Assembly (NCBI GenBank): GCA_944380625.1
Contig: CALWIE010000167.1
Location: 1 to 7,337, forward strand
Reading direction: 5' to 3'
From: an uncultured Clostridia bacterium
GTDB lineage: Bacteria; Bacillota_A; Clostridia; Oscillospirales; Acutalibacteraceae
Length of the DNA stretch: 7,337 nt
Position numbers and translations under genes: made by a program. This document shows positions 1 to 6,900 of this stretch, piece after piece; within the stretch, counting starts at the first letter, position 1; every line of letters starts with the position of its first letter. The notes beneath the pieces were generated by a model. The model was not told where the DNA came from and searched no databases. It saw only the letters and a program-made list of their open reading frames with translations.

Positions 1-468
1 GCGGGTTTTCAGCTTGCCCAGCTCCTTCAGGGTCTCCACGGAAATGCTCACCGAGGTGGCGGTGAGGATAACGCCGATGAACATGTTTTGCAGGAACACA
101 GGGGTGGTGGCGTCCGATTCGATGACGCCGGGCTGGTTGAAGAAATAGGTCAGGGCAAAGCCGCCCCCAATGGGCACCAGCACGCCGATCAGGGCGATGA
201 TAAACGCCGCTTTGCCGCTGTTTTTCAGCTCCTGCACGTCGGTTTCCATACCGGCGCAGAACATCATCACAATGACGCCGATCTCCGCGGTCTCTTTGAT
301 GAACTCCGTCTCCGCAATGACGTTGAGAACCGCCGGGCCCAGAATCAGGCCGGCCAGCAGCGCGCCCACCACCTGGGGCAGCTGGAAGCGCTGGGTGAGA
401 AGCCCCAGCAGCTTTGTCGAGAGCAAAATCAAGGCTAAATCAAGGAGAAATCCATATCCGCCTTCCAT
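1..468 (-). CDS. Cation:proton antiporter, CPA2/Kef-type, N-terminal part (runs off window)
   Basis: This membrane protein should exchange Na+ or K+ for protons across the cytoplasmic membrane. The 156 visible codons stay open to the window edge, so the C-terminus is missing. The sequence shows successive hydrophobic segments at about residues 7-24, 30-51, 61-74, 87-110 and 129-144. It also has the family-like stretches LPQVVGALLAGLILGP (30-45) and TATSVSISVETL (136-147); the latter matches the ATSV motif of the first unwound transport helix in CPA2 proteins. The ATG at 468 is preferred because GGAGG lies 7 nt upstream. An in-frame ATG at 474 sits almost on top of that site. The gene has its own promoter and follows the terminator of the fol operon, so it is a separate unit. 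The family is well supported, but the transported ion cannot be told. There is no N-terminal signal peptide, as usual for this family. Confidence 0.9.
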   Translation of the reverse strand, partial: MEGGYGFLLDLALILLSTKLLGLLTQRFQLPQVVGALLAGLILGPAVLNVIAETEFIKETAEIGVIVMMFCAGMETDVQELKNSGKAAFIIALIGVLVPIGGGFALTYFFNQPGVIESDATTPVFLQNMFIGVILTATSVSISVETLKELGKLKTR

Positions 469-516
469 GCCCATCCCTCCTGTTTTCGAATTTTGTGGAA
501 GCTTTTCCAGTCTGCT

Positions 517-544
517 ATTATACACCTCTCACCGGGAATTGCAA
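517..544 (-). promoter_or_regulatory. Predicted sigma-A promoter of the antiporter gene
   Basis: A perfect -10 box TATAAT (517-522) is preceded by TTGCAA (539-544, 4 of 6 to TTGACA) with a 16-bp spacer. It lies about 50 bp upstream of the antiporter start and downstream of the operon terminator, so the antiporter is probably transcribed on its own. No operator or riboswitch is evident in the leader. Confidence 0.7.
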
Positions 545-593
545 GGAAGGGACGGGAGGCGAACTTCTTTTCGGCTTTTTCTCTAAAAAACCC

Positions 594-622
594 CAAAAAA
601 AGAGGGAGGAACCGGGCCCCTC
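594..622 (-). terminator. Factor-independent terminator of the galT-fol operon
   Basis: Read on the minus strand, GAGGG (618-622) pairs with CCCTC (602-606) across an 11-nt loop. A run of seven T follows (595-601), then GGGG and six more T. It starts 14 bp after the stop of the P-loop kinase gene. The stem is short, but the T run and position fit the end of the operon. Confidence 0.6.
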
Positions 623-636
623 GCCCAATTCCCCCT

Positions 637-1146
637 TCAAATCCCCTTCCGGCCCTCCCGGAACCCCCGCAGGTAGGCCGCCGCCTGGGACCTTTTCCGG
701 AACACGGTCCACCGCTTTTGGGGGAACGCCTTTCCCAGGGCCAAAAGCCTGGGCCGCTGCTTTTGGGGGAACTCCCGGATGTACTCCATAAATTCCGGAT
801 CCTCTTCCGTCTCCACCCAGGGGATGTCCGGCCGCGCCTTCCCCCGACGGGCCCGGACGCTCTCCAGGCACAGGTCCGCCGGGTAGTCCAAAAAGAATAC
901 CCGGTCGCACCGCTCCAAGCGCCGGGCCAGGGTGCGGCTGTAATTGCCGTCCATAATCCAGCTGGGAGAGCCCTCCATGGCCTCCCCCAGCCGCCGGTCG
1001 AACTCCTCCTGGGAGACCGTGGTCTTGTCCCCGTTCCAAAAGAGCTGGTCCAGGTAGATCAGGGGCAGGCCCGCCTCTTGGGCCAAAGCCCGGGAAAAGG
1101 TGCTCTTCCCGCTGCCGGGGCTGCCCACCACCAACACGTTTTCCAC
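637..1146 (-). CDS. P-loop nucleotide kinase, FlaR/topology-modulation/adenylate-kinase-like
   Basis: This 169-aa cytosolic P-loop protein probably transfers phosphate from ATP to a small substrate that cannot be named. The Walker A motif GSPGSGKST sits at residues 8-16, LIYLDQLFW at 29-37, WIMDGNY at 63-69 and the Walker B-like VFFLDYP at 83-89. This pattern (LD..FW, then IxDGNY, then FLD) is that of the group annotated as DNA topology modulation protein FlaR or adenylate-kinase-related kinase. An arginine-rich stretch at 98-104 may act as the lid. It starts with GTG, 10 bp after the folK stop, with GAGGGGG just upstream, so it is very likely co-transcribed with the folate genes. The fold is clear, but neither the FlaR name nor a folate role is proven. 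Confidence 0.87.
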   Translation of the reverse strand: MENVLVVGSPGSGKSTFSRALAQEAGLPLIYLDQLFWNGDKTTVSQEEFDRRLGEAMEGSPSWIMDGNYSRTLARRLERCDRVFFLDYPADLCLESVRARRGKARPDIPWVETEEDPEFMEYIREFPQKQRPRLLALGKAFPQKRWTVFRKRSQAAAYLRGFREGRKGI

Positions 1147-1156
1147 AGGAACCCCC

Positions 1157-1639
1157 TCACTTGTACAGGGTCACGCCGGACTTGTCCACCGCCTCGTAGG
1201 CCTCGTGGAAATCGTACCCAAAGGCCTGGTGCAAAGGGAACAGGTCCGACAGGGGCACCATGACGAAGGCCCGCTCCCGGATGTGGGGATGGGGCACCGT
1301 CAGCTCCGGGGTCTGGGAGGAAAAGCCCTCCCACAGCAGCACGTCGATATCCATGGTGCGGGCCCCGTGGTACTCCACCCGCACCCGCCCCAGGGCCTTC
1401 TCAATCTCCAGGCAGCGCTCCAAAAACCTCTGGGGCCTCTGCTCTGTCTCCAGCAGGACGCAGGCGTTCAAATACCTGTCCTGGGGGCTCAGCACGTCGA
1501 AGGGGTCCGTCTCGTACACATTGGAGAGCTTCAAGATCTGGGTGCCCTCCAAACCCTCCAGGGCGTCCAGGGCCCGGGCCAGGTTTCCCTCCCGGTCGCC
1601 CAAGTTGGTGCCCAATCCCAAAACCACCTGCATGGTCAT
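1157..1639 (-). CDS. folK: 2-amino-4-hydroxy-6-hydroxymethyldihydropteridine pyrophosphokinase (HPPK)
   Basis: HPPK moves pyrophosphate from ATP to 6-hydroxymethyl-7,8-dihydropterin, making the substrate of FolP in the cytosol. The 160-aa protein has the usual length. It shows LGLGTNLGDREGNL (7-20), YETDPF (42-47), the signature GARTMDIDVLL (92-102) with the two Mg-binding aspartates D97 and D99, and VPHPHIRERAFV (115-126). No key residue is missing. The ATG at 1639 overlaps the folB stop as ATGA, which suggests translational coupling. A second in-frame ATG at 1633 is 7 nt from AGGAGG, a better spacing than the 1 nt to the first ATG, so the protein may begin two residues later (MQVVLG). It sits between folB and the P-loop kinase gene. 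Confidence 0.97.
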   Translation of the reverse strand: MTMQVVLGLGTNLGDREGNLARALDALEGLEGTQILKLSNVYETDPFDVLSPQDRYLNACVLLETEQRPQRFLERCLEIEKALGRVRVEYHGARTMDIDVLLWEGFSSQTPELTVPHPHIRERAFVMVPLSDLFPLHQAFGYDFHEAYEAVDKSGVTLYK

Positions 1640-2004
1640 GCCTCCTCCCGGCGCTGGGTGATCTCCACCGCCATGTAGTCAAAGTCCTCGTCGATGGGCG
1701 CCTCGGGCTTTTTCAGCAGCACAGTGACCTTCTCCACCGGGGGATAGTCCTCCAAGACCCGGTCGCACACCTCCTGGGCCGCCCGCTCGATCAGGTCGAA
1801 GCTCTCCCCTGTAAAGGCCTCCCGCACCGTCTGGCAGACGGCGGCGTAGTTGACCGTGTCCGCAAGCCCGTCGGACCGGCGGGCCCGGGAGAGGTCCGCC
1901 TCCAGCCGCAGGTCCAGCACAAAGCTCTGCCCGTCCCGCTTCTCCTCCGGCCCCACCCCGTGGTAGGCAAACAGCCGCAGGCCCTTGATGTGTATGGTAT
2001 CCAT
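1636..2004 (-). CDS. folB: Dihydroneopterin aldolase
   Basis: FolB splits 7,8-dihydroneopterin into 6-hydroxymethyl-7,8-dihydropterin and glycolaldehyde, feeding FolK, and works as a cytosolic oligomer. At 122 aa it matches the family length. Visible motifs are AYHGVGPEEK (13-22) with the conserved active-site glutamate, GQSFVLDL (25-32), DTVNYAAV (49-56), the pterin-binding LIERAA (71-76) and LLKKPEAPI (96-104) with the catalytic lysine. The ATG at 2004 has AAGGAG about 7 nt upstream. The gene follows folP after 45 bp and overlaps folK by 4 bp, in pathway-related order. Confidence 0.96.
   Translation of the reverse strand: MDTIHIKGLRLFAYHGVGPEEKRDGQSFVLDLRLEADLSRARRSDGLADTVNYAAVCQTVREAFTGESFDLIERAAQEVCDRVLEDYPPVEKVTVLLKKPEAPIDEDFDYMAVEITQRREEA
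1641..1646 (-). promoter_or_regulatory. Ribosome binding site of folK inside the 3' end of folB
   Basis: AGGAGG lies 1 nt before the ATG at 1639 and 7 nt before the in-frame ATG at 1633. The spacing favours initiation at 1633, while the ATGA overlap with folB favours 1639 by the convention for coupled genes. Confidence 0.65.
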
Positions 2005-2049
2005 AAGGCACTCCTTTCCGGCGGGGGGCTGCCCCGCCCATCTCTTTCC

Positions 2050-2868
2050 TCAGGCCCCGGCCCGCTGCTTCAGGGCGTCCGCCATCCGGGCCGCCTGGAC
2101 GGCCTCCTTCACGTCGTGGACCCGCACCAGGTCCGCGCCCCCCAGCACCGCCCCGGTGTGGGCCGCCAGGGTGGCGGGCAGGCGCTCCCCGAAGGGCGGG
2201 TCCCCGCAGACGGCGCCGGTCACCCGCTTCCGGGAGGCGGCTATCAGCAGGGCGCAGCCCTCCACCTTCACCTGGCCCGCCCGGGCCAGAAGCAGAAGGT
2301 TTTCTTCCAAAGTCTTTCCAAAGCCGATGCCCGGGTCAAAGCACAGCCGCTCCCGGGCGATGCCCAGCCCCTGGGCCTCCTCCAGCCGGCGGAGGAAAAA
2401 GCCCCTCACCCGGGAGAGCACAGGCCCCTCTCCCCCGCCGGGCTCCATGACCACGCACCCGCACCCCGAGCCGGCCGCCACCTGGAGCATCTCCTTCCCG
2501 AAGCCGGAAACGTCGTTGAGAATGCAGGCCCCGGCCTCCAAGGCCCGCCAGGCCACCTGGGGGTAGAAGGTGTCCACGGAGACGGGCAGGCCCGTCCCCT
2601 TCACCACGGCAGGCAGCACCTCCCGGATGCGCTCCCACTCCTCCTCGGGGGGGACCGGGTCAAACCCGGGCCGGGTGGACTGCCCCCCAATGTCGATCAC
2701 GTCCGCCCCCTCCCGGGCCATCTCCATCGCCCGGGCCACAGCGGCGGCCGGGTCCCGATAGCGGCCCCCGTCGGAGAAGGAGTCGGGGGTCACGTTTAAA
2801 ATCCCCATCACGTAGGTGCGGGTCAGGGGCAGGTTAAACGGCCCCGCCCGGAATACCGCTGGCTCCAT
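2050..2868 (-). CDS. folP: Dihydropteroate synthase
   Basis: FolP condenses 6-hydroxymethyl-dihydropterin pyrophosphate with p-aminobenzoate to 7,8-dihydropteroate, and is the sulfonamide target. The 272-aa TIM-barrel protein shows both family signatures: MGILNVTPDSFSDGG (21-35) and DVIDIGGQSTRPG (56-68). Further on come PVSVDTF, ILNDVSG, FDPGIGFGKT, the SRK phosphate-binding motif in IAASRKRVTGAV, and the C-terminal RVHDV. The chosen ATG at 2868 has AGGAGG at 7 nt. An upstream start at 2919 would add 17 residues, overlap the end of the preceding gene and lack family likeness. The coding sequence begins 25 bp after the tcdA-like stop and ends 45 bp before folB. Confidence 0.97.
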   Translation of the reverse strand: MEPAVFRAGPFNLPLTRTYVMGILNVTPDSFSDGGRYRDPAAAVARAMEMAREGADVIDIGGQSTRPGFDPVPPEEEWERIREVLPAVVKGTGLPVSVDTFYPQVAWRALEAGACILNDVSGFGKEMLQVAAGSGCGCVVMEPGGGEGPVLSRVRGFFLRRLEEAQGLGIARERLCFDPGIGFGKTLEENLLLLARAGQVKVEGCALLIAASRKRVTGAVCGDPPFGERLPATLAAHTGAVLGGADLVRVHDVKEAVQAARMADALKQRAGA

Positions 2869-2875
2869 GCAGGTC

Positions 2876-2881
2876 CCTCCT
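2876..2881 (-). promoter_or_regulatory. Ribosome binding site fixing the folP start
   Basis: AGGAGG precedes the ATG at 2868 by 7 nt, inside the short gap after the tcdA-like gene. This rejects the longer reading frame that begins at 2919. Confidence 0.8.
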
Positions 2882-2893
2882 TTTTTTAGGCGT

Positions 2894-3613
2894 TCACAGG
2901 CCCAGCAGGTCCCGGACAATCTCCCCGGCCAAAATCAGCCCCGCCACGCTGGGCACAAAGGCCATGCTCCCCGGGGTGGGACGGCCGGCGGCGCCCTTTT
3001 GGTCTCCCTCCCCGGCGGGCAGGGGCTTTCTGGCCTCCTCGGTGGAGTACACCGCCTTCACCCCGGAAACCCCCCGCTTTTTCAGCTCCCGGCGCATGAC
3101 CCGGGCCAGGGGGCACACGCTGGTGTTTTCCAGCTTGTCCACCCGAAAGGCCGTGGGGTCCAGCTTGTTTCCCGCCCCCATGGAGCTGATCACCGGCACC
3201 CCCGCCTGGCGGCAGCGCAGGATCAGCTCGATTTTGGAGCTGACCGTATCGATGGCGTCGGCCACGTAGCTGTACAGGGAGAAGTCCACCTCCCCCCCGT
3301 TTTCCGGGGTGAAAAACAGCTCCCTTGCCGTCACCTGGCAGTCCGGGTTGATCTGGAGCACCCGCTCCCGGGCCACCTCCACCTTGGGCCGTCCCACGGT
3401 GCTCTCCAGGGCGATGATCTGCCGGTTGATGTTTGTCAGGCTCACCCGGTCCCCGTCGAACAGGTCCAGGGCCCCTACGCCGCTGCGGGCCAGGGCCTCC
3501 ACCACATAGCCCCCCACGCCGCCGATCCCGAACACCGCCACCCGGGCCCTTTGGAGCTTTTCCAGCCCCTGGGGCCCAATGAGCAGTTCCTCTCTGGAAA
3601 AACGGTGCAGCAC
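2894..3613 (-). CDS. tcdA: ThiF/E1-family tRNA threonylcarbamoyladenosine dehydratase (TcdA/CsdL-like)
   Basis: TcdA-type enzymes use ATP to cyclise the N6-threonylcarbamoyl group of t6A37 in ANN-reading tRNAs to the ct6A form. The 239-aa protein has the E1-like Rossmann nucleotide loop GIGGVGG (29-35), the acidic pair in DLFDGD (50-55), the arginine-finger motif NINRQ (61-65), DAIDTVSSK, and SSMGAGNKLDPT. The C-terminal FVPSVAGLILAGEIVRDL is typical of Clostridial members. It starts at GTG with AGGAGG about 4 nt upstream, 37 bp after the comF-like stop. It has no rhodanese or ubiquitin-like domain and no nearby thiS or moaD, which argues against ThiF or MoeB roles. A short glycine/lysine-rich insert lies before the C-terminal helix. 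The family is firm; the exact substrate is inferred from homologues. Confidence 0.88.
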   Translation of the reverse strand: MLHRFSREELLIGPQGLEKLQRARVAVFGIGGVGGYVVEALARSGVGALDLFDGDRVSLTNINRQIIALESTVGRPKVEVARERVLQINPDCQVTARELFFTPENGGEVDFSLYSYVADAIDTVSSKIELILRCRQAGVPVISSMGAGNKLDPTAFRVDKLENTSVCPLARVMRRELKKRGVSGVKAVYSTEEARKPLPAGEGDQKGAAGRPTPGSMAFVPSVAGLILAGEIVRDLLGL

Positions 3614-3650
3614 TTGCCCTCCTCCTCTCTTCCTGGCGGGGCCGGCGGCC

Positions 3651-4358
3651 TCAAAGGGGCCCGTCCCCGTCCTCTTCCCAATCCTGCACGCCGGCGGCGC
3701 ACAGGCCCCAGACCTGTTTGGCCCCCGCCCCGTACAGGGCCAGGGCGCAGGCGCGCAGGGTGGCCCCGGTGGTGACGATGTCGTCCACCAGCAAAAGCTC
3801 CTTGCCCCGGGCCCCCTCCCGGCCCCGATAGGCGTCCCGCACGTTGTCCGCCCGCTGGGGCCGGGTGAGCTCGTGCTGGGTCTTTGTCTCGCGCACCTGG
3901 TCCAAAAGCTCCCAACAGGGCACCCCCAGCTCCCGGGCCACGGACTGGGCCAGCAGCTGGCTCTGGTTGTAGCCCCGCCGCCGGAGCTTGTCCGGGGACA
4001 TGGGCACCCAGGCGACCCCGTCGAAGGAACGGCAAAAGGCCCCGGCGGTCTCGGCCATCACCCAGCCCAGGGGCAGGGCCAGGCTGGTCTCCTGATGAAA
4101 CTTCAGCCGCCGCAGGGTCTCCCCCAGCCCCTCCCGGTAGGGGAAGGGGGCCAGCACCCACAGCCGGCCGTCCTCCCCCAGGGGCTTGCCGGCGGCCAGG
4201 AGGATCTCCCGGGAGAGGGGCTTCTCCGGCAGGGCGGCCCCGCACCTTTTGCAAAACAGCCGCTGGGGAGCCACCGCCCGGTGGCACAGCAGGCACCGCC
4301 CCGGGCAGAGGACCCGCCACAGCCGCTCCCTCCAGGGCAGGGGATGGAACACCCTCAC
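3651..4358 (-). CDS. comF: ComF-like phosphoribosyltransferase-family protein
   Basis: ComF proteins carry an N-terminal zinc finger and a phosphoribosyltransferase fold, and in competent bacteria they assist uptake of single-stranded DNA. Here 235 aa show CPGRCLLC (18-25) and CKRC (36-39) as the zinc site. These are followed by YREGLGETLRRLKF (74-87), RRRGYNQS (126-133) and the PRPP-loop signature LLLVDDIVTTGAT (188-200). Length and domain order match the family. The GTG start at 4358 overlaps the galT stop as GTGA, so translation is probably coupled; a second in-frame GTG at 4352 is possible. No comFA helicase is adjacent, unlike in Bacillus. Lone comF-like genes (GntX/ComFC type) are common in Clostridia, so a role in competence is not shown here. 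Confidence 0.93.
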   Translation of the reverse strand: MRVFHPLPWRERLWRVLCPGRCLLCHRAVAPQRLFCKRCGAALPEKPLSREILLAAGKPLGEDGRLWVLAPFPYREGLGETLRRLKFHQETSLALPLGWVMAETAGAFCRSFDGVAWVPMSPDKLRRRGYNQSQLLAQSVARELGVPCWELLDQVRETKTQHELTRPQRADNVRDAYRGREGARGKELLLVDDIVTTGATLRACALALYGAGAKQVWGLCAAGVQDWEEDGDGPL

Positions 4359-5863
4359 AGGCTGCGGCAGAACCGGCGGAAGGCCTCCCGGCCCTCTTCC
4401 GTATCCTTATAGACCCCGGCGTTACCCAGGATCTTCCCGAAGATCTGGCCGATGCTCTCCTGAATCTTCCGCTGGGTGTCCCCCTCCCCGGCGCCCTGGG
4501 CCAGGAGCTCCTCAAACCAGGGACGGTGCTTCTCCATCTCCGGCCGGGAGAGGATCTCCTCCGCCCTTTCGGGCTCCTTGAGGGCCTTTTCCAAAAGCTC
4601 CGTCTCCGAGAGGAGCCGGGGGGGCAGGATGGCCAGTCCCATCACCTCGATGAGGCCGATGTTCTCCTTCTTGATGTGGTGGTACTCCCCGTGGGGGTGG
4701 AACAGCCCCAAGGGATGCTCTTCGGTGGTGCGGTTGTTGCGCAGCACCAGGTCTAGCTCGTAGTCTTCCCCCCGCCGCCGGGCGATGGGGGTGATGGTGT
4801 TGTGGGGGGTGTCCCCGGTAAAGGCCAGAATCCCCGCCTCCTCGTCGGAGTAGCCCCGCCACTTGGTCAAAATCTGGTCCGCCAGGTCCGCCAGGCGCTC
4901 CGGGTCCCCTCCCCGCAGGCGCAAAACGCTCATGGGCCAGTGGACAATGCCCGCCTCCACGTCCGCAAAGCCGGGGAAGGAGACCGGCTCCCGCACAGGG
5001 GCCTTGGCCATGGGGAACTCGTAATTCCCCCCCTGGAAGTGGTCGTGGGAGAGGATGGACCCCCCCACAATGGGCAAATCCGCGTTGGAGCCCACAAAGT
5101 AGTGGGGCAGAAAGGCCACAAACTCCAGCAGCCGGGAAATGGACTGGCGGCTGACCTTCATGGGCCGGTGCTCCCCGGAGAGGATGATGCAGTGCTCGTT
5201 GTAGTACACATAGGGGGAGTACTGCAAAAACCAGTCCTCACCCCCCAGCTTCAGGGGGATCAGCCGGTGGTTGCCCCGGGCCGCCTGGTTGGGGCTGCCC
5301 AAAAAGCCCTCGTTTTCCCGGCAGAGGGCGCACTTGGGGTAGCCAGACTGGGGGGCGTTTTTGGCGGCGGCAATGGCCTTGGGGTCCTTTTCAGGCTTGG
5401 AGAGGTTGATGGTGATGACCAGGTCCCCATAGGGGGTGGGGGCGGTCCACATCCTGTCCTTCTCCACCCGGTCCACCCGGATGTAGTGGGAGGCCCGGGA
5501 GAGGCCGTAGTAGTAGCCGGTGGCGGCCTGTTTGTCCTCCCTGTACAGGTCATAGAATTTCTTCACCACCTCGGAGGGCCGGGGCATCAGGCAGTTCATC
5601 AGCTCGGTGTCGAACTGGTCCCGGGCGTCCTGGGTGTCCGGGTCGATCAGGCCCTTTTCCGCCGCGTATTGGCACAGGGCCCCCAGGGGCTCCGCCGGGG
5701 TGTGGAGCTCCTCCTCCACGGGCTGGGGGGCAAACTCCCCCAGGCCCAGCAGGGCCAGCATCCGGTTGGCGGCGTAGGCGGCGTCCTCCTGCCCCAGCAG
5801 GCCCCGCTGCCTGCCGTAGTGCAGCAGCCGGCAGATCTCCCGGCTGACAGTTTCGGTTTTCAT
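4355..5863 (-). CDS. galT: UDP-glucose--hexose-1-phosphate uridylyltransferase, type 2 (GalT)
   Basis: GalT swaps UMP between UDP-glucose and galactose-1-phosphate in the Leloir pathway. This 502-aa protein is of the Firmicutes type 2 family, which is much longer than the E. coli type. The active-site segment ILSHDHFQGGNYEFPM holds the HxHxQ pattern at about H273, H275 and Q277, H275 being the expected nucleophile. CALC (178-181) and the type 2 hallmark HPHGEYHHIKKENIG (389-403) are also present. ATG at 5863 is preferred. A TTG at 5869 would add two residues, and an ATG at 5873 is out of frame. AAAGGA is about 9 nt before the chosen ATG. It is the first gene of the proposed operon, behind its own promoter. 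No galK or galE is in the window. Confidence 0.95.
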   Translation of the reverse strand: MKTETVSREICRLLHYGRQRGLLGQEDAAYAANRMLALLGLGEFAPQPVEEELHTPAEPLGALCQYAAEKGLIDPDTQDARDQFDTELMNCLMPRPSEVVKKFYDLYREDKQAATGYYYGLSRASHYIRVDRVEKDRMWTAPTPYGDLVITINLSKPEKDPKAIAAAKNAPQSGYPKCALCRENEGFLGSPNQAARGNHRLIPLKLGGEDWFLQYSPYVYYNEHCIILSGEHRPMKVSRQSISRLLEFVAFLPHYFVGSNADLPIVGGSILSHDHFQGGNYEFPMAKAPVREPVSFPGFADVEAGIVHWPMSVLRLRGGDPERLADLADQILTKWRGYSDEEAGILAFTGDTPHNTITPIARRRGEDYELDLVLRNNRTTEEHPLGLFHPHGEYHHIKKENIGLIEVMGLAILPPRLLSETELLEKALKEPERAEEILSRPEMEKHRPWFEELLAQGAGEGDTQRKIQESIGQIFGKILGNAGVYKDTEEGREAFRRFCRSL

Positions 5864-5903
5864 TCCCAATCATCCTTTCCGGCTTCCGTTTGGATCGGTC
5901 TTC

Positions 5904-5932
5904 ATTGTACTACAGAACGGGGGAAGAAACAA
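5904..5932 (-). promoter_or_regulatory. Predicted sigma-A promoter of the galT operon
   Basis: On the minus strand TACAAT (5904-5909, 5 of 6 to TATAAT) stands 17 bp after TTGTTT (5927-5932, 3 of 6 to TTGACA), about 40 bp upstream of the galT start. The -35 match is weak, but this is the only promoter-like pair I see in the gap between GH25 and galT. I saw no catabolite-repression-type operator or riboswitch around it. Confidence 0.5.
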
Positions 5933-5961
5933 GGGAAGCCGGGGATTTTCCCAGGACAGGG

Positions 5962-5997
5962 CCAGGGCCCGCCGGAGGCTGCCCCGGCGGGCCCTGG
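5962..5997 (-). terminator. 14-bp perfect hairpin after the GH25 gene, without T tract
   Basis: The arms 5962-5975 and 5984-5997 are exact reverse complements with an 8-nt loop. All but two of the 14 pairs are G-C. It begins 13 bp after the GH25 stop, where a transcript end is expected. Neither strand carries a T run after the stem, so it is not a textbook intrinsic terminator. It may work with Rho/NusA or protect the 3' end of the GH25 mRNA. Confidence 0.55.
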
Positions 5998-6010
5998 GTC
6001 TGCCCTCCCC

Positions 6011-6883
6011 TCAAGCGGGCGGGGATTTTTCTTCCAGCTTGTCCAAGAGCCTGGCGATCACGGTGAGGACCCGCACATACAGGTCCCCGGCGTTTACCTC
6101 CAGCCCCTCGCCGGAGCCTCCGGTGCCCTTGAGCCCCAGCTCCCGGTACACCTGCTCCACGTCGGGCCGGGCCCAGGCCGGCACCTGGGCCATGGTCTTA
6201 TACTTCCTCTCGTTTTCCAAAAAGACCTTTTGGGCCTCTTCCCGGGCCAGCCGGGCCACCTCTTCCTGGGTCATGTCCTGCGCCTCCTTTGCCCCTGTCA
6301 GGGCGGGATAGTCCTTGTAGGCCCTGTCCCCGTCGAAGGTCCTGCCCCCCAGCTTCAGCTGGTTGGTGTACTGCCACATGCCGTAGGGCTTCTTGTAGTC
6401 CAGGGTGGCATTCCACTGGGCCACCCACTTGTCGTAGGGGTCCAGCCGGGGGCTGTCCAGGCGGTTCTGCATCCAGTACAAAGAGGCGTATACCCCCACG
6501 TAGAGCCCCGCCTTTTCCACGGCCTCGCAGTAGGCCGCCACGTTGTCCACAAGGGCCTCCCCCTGGGGCAGGGAGCTGTCCTCCACGTCGTACCAGACCC
6601 CGTAGGCCGGGACCCGCCCTCCCAAAAGCCGCAGGGTGTGCTGGGCCTCGCTTTGGGCCATGGCTGTGTCCTTGGCGTAGGAGTACAGATACGTCCCCCA
6701 GGGGATGCCCGCCGCCTGGCACTTTCTCACATTGTTCTCAAACTGGGCGTCGTCCTGGCCGGGGTAGTCGCCCCCGTAGCCGCAGCGGATGATGACAAAA
6801 TCGATCTGCCCCTTGATGGCCTCCAGGTCCACGTCCCCGTTGAACTCGGAAATGTCGATCCCTTTCGCGGGAAGCCGCGCCAC
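6011..6883 (-). CDS. GH25 lysozyme-like cell-wall hydrolase with C-terminal helical tail
   Basis: GH25 enzymes cut the MurNAc-GlcNAc beta-1,4 bond of peptidoglycan. The 290-aa product has the GH25 opening KGIDISEFNG (7-16), FVIIRCGYGG (29-38), the catalytic DxE in YDVED (D99, E101), YVGVYAS (128-134) and a closing WQYTN (170-174); the catalytic domain ends near 196. A charged linker helix (about 198-232) leads to a tail with VPAWARPDVEQVYRELGLKG (234-253) and DLYVRVLTVIARLLD. A similar tail occurs on phage-type and Clostridial lysins, where it may aid binding or oligomerisation. No signal peptide or membrane segment is seen, so export is unexplained. The GTG at 6883 is chosen because family likeness begins there. 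GTG at 6892 is an alternative, and GGAGGGGGG lies at 6892-6900. The frame stays open to 7147, but that extension looks non-coding. Confidence 0.9.
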   Translation of the reverse strand: MARLPAKGIDISEFNGDVDLEAIKGQIDFVIIRCGYGGDYPGQDDAQFENNVRKCQAAGIPWGTYLYSYAKDTAMAQSEAQHTLRLLGGRVPAYGVWYDVEDSSLPQGEALVDNVAAYCEAVEKAGLYVGVYASLYWMQNRLDSPRLDPYDKWVAQWNATLDYKKPYGMWQYTNQLKLGGRTFDGDRAYKDYPALTGAKEAQDMTQEEVARLAREEAQKVFLENERKYKTMAQVPAWARPDVEQVYRELGLKGTGGSGEGLEVNAGDLYVRVLTVIARLLDKLEEKSPPA

Positions 6884-6900
6884 TGTGTTCACCCCCCTCC

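Noticed and set aside
1960..2799. A 279-codon plus-strand frame opposite folP and folB
   Set aside because: It is a shadow of the minus-strand genes, with low-complexity G/P/H-rich content and no motif.
2869..2919. A longer FolP starting at 2919
   Set aside because: It would overlap the tcdA-like gene, has no family likeness, and a perfectly spaced AGGAGG supports the ATG at 2868.
5864..6010. Riboswitch or sugar-responsive leader before galT
   Set aside because: The leader is only about 35 nt after the predicted promoter, and the one strong structure here belongs to the 3' side of GH25.
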